A stretch of 64,000 bases of DNA, taken from contig WTXI01000050.1 in the NCBI GenBank assembly GCA_022376515.1, positions 62,001 through 126,000 of the forward strand, read 5' to 3'. Below, in pieces: positions 61,107-64,000 of this stretch. The position numbers and the translations under genes are program-made. The notes below the pieces were generated by a model, which was given only the letters and a program-made list of their open reading frames with translations, did not search any database and was not told the DNA's origin. The DNA is from Lactifluus volemus (taxonomy: Eukaryota > Basidiomycota > Agaricomycetes > Russulales > Russulaceae). Positions within the stretch are counted from its first letter, which is position 1. Each line of letters begins with the position of its first letter.

Positions 61107-63383
61107 TTACTGTGGGCGATCAACATCCACAGTGGGTGTTGTGTCGACGAGTTGCTCAGCTACCACTGGCATGGCGGGTCGACTATCAGACCCCGAGTTG
61201 TCCGTGGGCGAGATAAGTGGTATATCAACGCGACTTTCTGTCACAATGGTAAGGGCTGGCTCAGGTAAAGAAGTGGCAAAGTAGCTGCTTTCAACATCGA
61301 CTGGTGGAGAGAGGTGAGAAGGCTGAATGGTTTGGGGAGCATCAAGTACATCATGTGGAGACGGCTGTTCTGTGAGATGTATGCGGCTATGATCTGGGGA
61401 AATTGCAGGGAAGAATGAGGCGCTAGGTGCTGCAGGGGCGAATTTGGTCAGATCGGCATCGGGAGGGTGAACAGGGAATGAGTGAATGAGTGGATGAGTG
61501 GTGTCATCGGTTACTCCGTCGGAATGATGACCCGGGACGTTACACATTGGATACAAGGATGACTTGCCCAGAATGGGGTCAGAATCATTGGTGGAAGCAT
61601 TAAAAGCGACTGGGGCAGCATCGGTGCCTTGATGTAAAGCGATGTAATGATGCCGATTGGGTCTCAGAAAAGAATCAGTGATATAAGAAGTTCCGGATTT
61701 ATGCGCTTCTTGAGCAAATTTGTTCCACAAAGCACAGAAGTTGTGCTGCAGTTCAGGAAGGGTATTTCGAATGTCGAATGTGGAAGGGATGGATAGAATG
61801 TTCTTCAGCAGTTCAGGAAGCCAACGACGCTCATGATGGAGGCGAAACAATTGGGGAGCAATGTGGATCCAGTTGGCGAGCAGCACGCTGTCACCATGTG
61901 CGAGGTAATGTTGGAAAACATCTTCTGATATCCCTAATTGAGACATCACGAGCGCCTTCCAACGATCATCGCGTTCTGGCACGTTTGCGATGATCCCACC
62001 AACTATCGTTTCTGCATATACAACGGTTTCATCTTTGATACTATGGAATCGGCTTCTGAGTAAGTGTCCCATTTGAATGGACTTCAACACGCCATCCATG
62101 GCAGGCGGACCAAAAACCTGTGAGAGGAAGCCAAAAGAGGGAAAGAACGAGGAGTCGAGTGCATCGATGACCTGCGTGCAGAGTATAAACCGCCTTTCTT
62201 TAGTCCTCTCAGAGAGAAAACGAGTTGAGAAAGTACGGATCAAGAAATCATGACAAGCCGCAGTCAAATCCCAAATATCTGGCTTGGCAAGGATTTGTCT
62301 GGGTTCGTGGGCCACTTGTGAGGTACAGAAGGCAGGGATTCCCTCGAAGAACTGCTCCAGCTTGCGGTCTTCGTCTAGAGCGTCGATCGTCCATTTCAAA
62401 ATATGCCGGTCGGTTTTCGCTGACATTTTCAAAGCAGTTTCTTGGGCTGTCCTCGTTATGCCCCACGAGGTCCGTTCGCCATACGTCCACATCTTAAAAG
62501 GGCGAATCCAGGTGAAGAAGACGAGAATGCGGAAGACGTTGTATAGCACGCCATTAAGAAGGAACCAGGCTGAGGAAGAAAGAGGCGTATAGTAGGGGCT
62601 GTCATGACGGAAGATTGGCAGCAACGTGATGCATCCATACAGCCATCCAAAAAGCCCGACCCACCAAGCAATGGCTTTGAAGGTGGTGTGATTGATGTTG
62701 AACAAGAAAACCAGGAGACCGGAAAAGAACAGGGATAGGGAAAGGTGTAGCAAGGTCGGCAACGTCTCAACCACCACAGGAAGACGAAACTTTTCCACAC
62801 CATCTGCGAAGAACGAACGGATTCGTGCTCGCTTGTGTGGACTCCAACGCGGTGGTTGAGTGGCTGTGAGGTATCGACGCGCCCACTGCTGTAACATCGT
62901 CGCCAGAAATGCACATGTAAGGCTGATGAGCAAACTCAGGAACCATAATGAATTGACCCAGATTGCGAATTTCGGTGGAGAGAACGGGGGTAGTGTGGCT
63001 GGTGTGGCAAGGATCGACACGCGAGATATGTTCGGGTCGGCGAGAAGTTGATAGATGTTGGCAAGATAGAATTCCGAGGTAGCCTGTGAATTTGGCCTCA
63101 AGTCTTGAGTTGAAACTGTGAGCAATACCGCAACTGCCACGGAGAATAAACCGGTCTACGGTGTTCACGTTAGTCACTACGCTCAAATGCGTGGAGGTAA
63201 CATGAGGACTGACAAAAATGAGGATACCGTCTGCATCCCTTTGCCAGCGATTGGCCATCTTGTCATCTTCCTCCTGTGACATCTTTACGTACATGTTGAA
63301 AATGGGTTCAGATCCATCTCTAAAGGTGGGCAGGCCCTGTGACGGTTGATGTCGTGCTGACCGAGGGACATCAGGATTTACGG
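61107..63383 (-). CDS. DUF6535 membrane protein, paralogue D (first exon not found)
   Basis: Exon 3 is 61107-63155 and exon 2 is 63214-63383, intron 58 nt. Exon 2 has D-G-S-E-P-I-F-N-M-Y-V-K-M and W-Q-R-D-A-D-G-I-L-I-F. Exon 3 has the four hydrophobic spans, D-A-L-D-E-D-R-K-L-E-Q-F-F-E-G-I-P and A-N-W-I-H-I-A-P-Q, then a Ser/Pro/Asp-rich tail ending V-D-V-D-R-P-Q. It is the most diverged of the four (W-I-H-I-A-P-Q in place of W-I-H-I-T-R-Q-W). Exon 2 length needs one extra base from exon 1, but no upstream exon with an ATG and suitable donor was found within 400 bp. The gene may use a distant first exon or have lost it. Confidence 0.75.
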
Positions 63384-64000
63384 CTGTAAAGCGTGATAGA
63401 GCGTAGAGGATGACGTACACATGTTTACTCTTTCCGTGTCTTCGCCTCTATCCCGTAGTTGGCTAACAAATTGGGACTTTGGTTGAGAGATGGCGTGATG
63501 ATACAGAATAGACAAATAATTGTACGCGGGTGTCAGAAGAAGGGGGACAGGAGGTGTGCTGCAAAATCTGCAAAAAATTGAAATTAAAAAAATAATTCTA
63601 CCGCCTACGGCGGCGTCGACAGTCAGGGCGGGGCGACTTGCGCAAAAATACCTCAGCGATTCACGCTTACAACTGTGAACTCCCGCTTTAAGTTCGGCTA
63701 GGGTTCCTGGGTCCTGTGCTGGGTTGGATTGGCCCCTCTTTTTCTTGAAGTGGCATGAATTTACATTTCTCAATTCTCATTGTGCTGCCAGCACCGGACA
63801 GTTATTGGAGGATGTTATCGGAGGGTATATTTATCACTTCTAGTAGTGTATGTTATGTAAAAATCTGATGGTTCCTGCAAGGCACGGGCGATTATAGACC
63901 GCCATAGACCTTGCAAGCAAGGGAATGCAAGCAAGGTAACTGCCCTTCAATACAGTAGCAGCCTTGAATCTAATCCATGCTCCGCCATTCCTTTCTTTCC
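63384..64000. other. No gene seen; upstream of DUF6535 gene D
   Basis: Expected promoter region of gene D. Contains a short palindrome CCGCCTACGGCGG at 63601-63613 and A/T runs. No open frame that resembles a protein. Confidence 0.45.

Overview
The window looks like mushroom-forming basidiomycete (Agaricomycete) DNA. Spliced genes have short phase-consistent GT/AG introns, mostly 52-60 nt. Gene families are ones I associate with Agaricomycetes (DUF6535 membrane proteins, KDZ transposase, Helitron with a DUF6570-like zone), and there are two chromodomain-bearing Ty3/gypsy elements. Most of the 64 kb is mobile DNA. No tRNA, rRNA or CRISPR array was seen.

Layout. 1-7803: a young minus-strand Ty3/gypsy chromovirus (E1), its downstream LTR cut by the window edge. 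7804-10180: a plus-strand many-exon gene of unknown function that abuts the E1 LTR. About 11.1-18.8 kb: a plus-strand Helitron (DUF6570-like zone, HUH/Y2 Rep, PIF1 helicase) with one in-frame stop and two frameshifts; its helicase ends in an apparent USP-like cysteine peptidase. 19.1-19.64 kb: a minisatellite of about 81 bp. 19.9-24.9 kb: genomic debris, including a VPS10/sortilin gene fragment. 24.86-26.18 kb: a minus-strand sequence with a (TAAAA)n tail and a C2HC-finger ORF holding one in-frame TGA. 26183-33828: an older, frameshifted chromovirus (E2). 33.8-36.0 kb: a non-LTR retrotransposon ORF1 cut off by the E2 LTR. 36.3-37.45 kb: a two-exon gene of an uncharacterised family.

38.1-63.4 kb: a minus-strand array of four DUF6535 paralogues (A, B, C, D). 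Between C and D lie an ARP2 pseudogene and a complete 11.65 kb KDZ DNA transposon (47920-59570). The transposon has about 1.15 kb terminal inverted repeats (TIRs), a perfect 8-bp target duplication, a spliced transposase gene on the minus strand and two spliced companion genes on the plus strand.

Most worth a second look: (i) an exact 14/12-bp alternating array of eight TGASTCA (Gcn4/AP-1-type) sites in the E1 LTR; (ii) in both chromoviruses, an 11-12 nt match between the PBS position and the LTR about 33-35 nt downstream of a TATA box, the arrangement of Tf1-like self-priming; (iii) a zinc-knuckle tail plus a +1-frame overlapping ORF after the chromodomain in both chromoviruses; (iv) the Helitron helicase/USP-like peptidase fusion; (v) the KDZ transposon with two companion genes. 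All family assignments come from reading motifs by eye; no database search was run.
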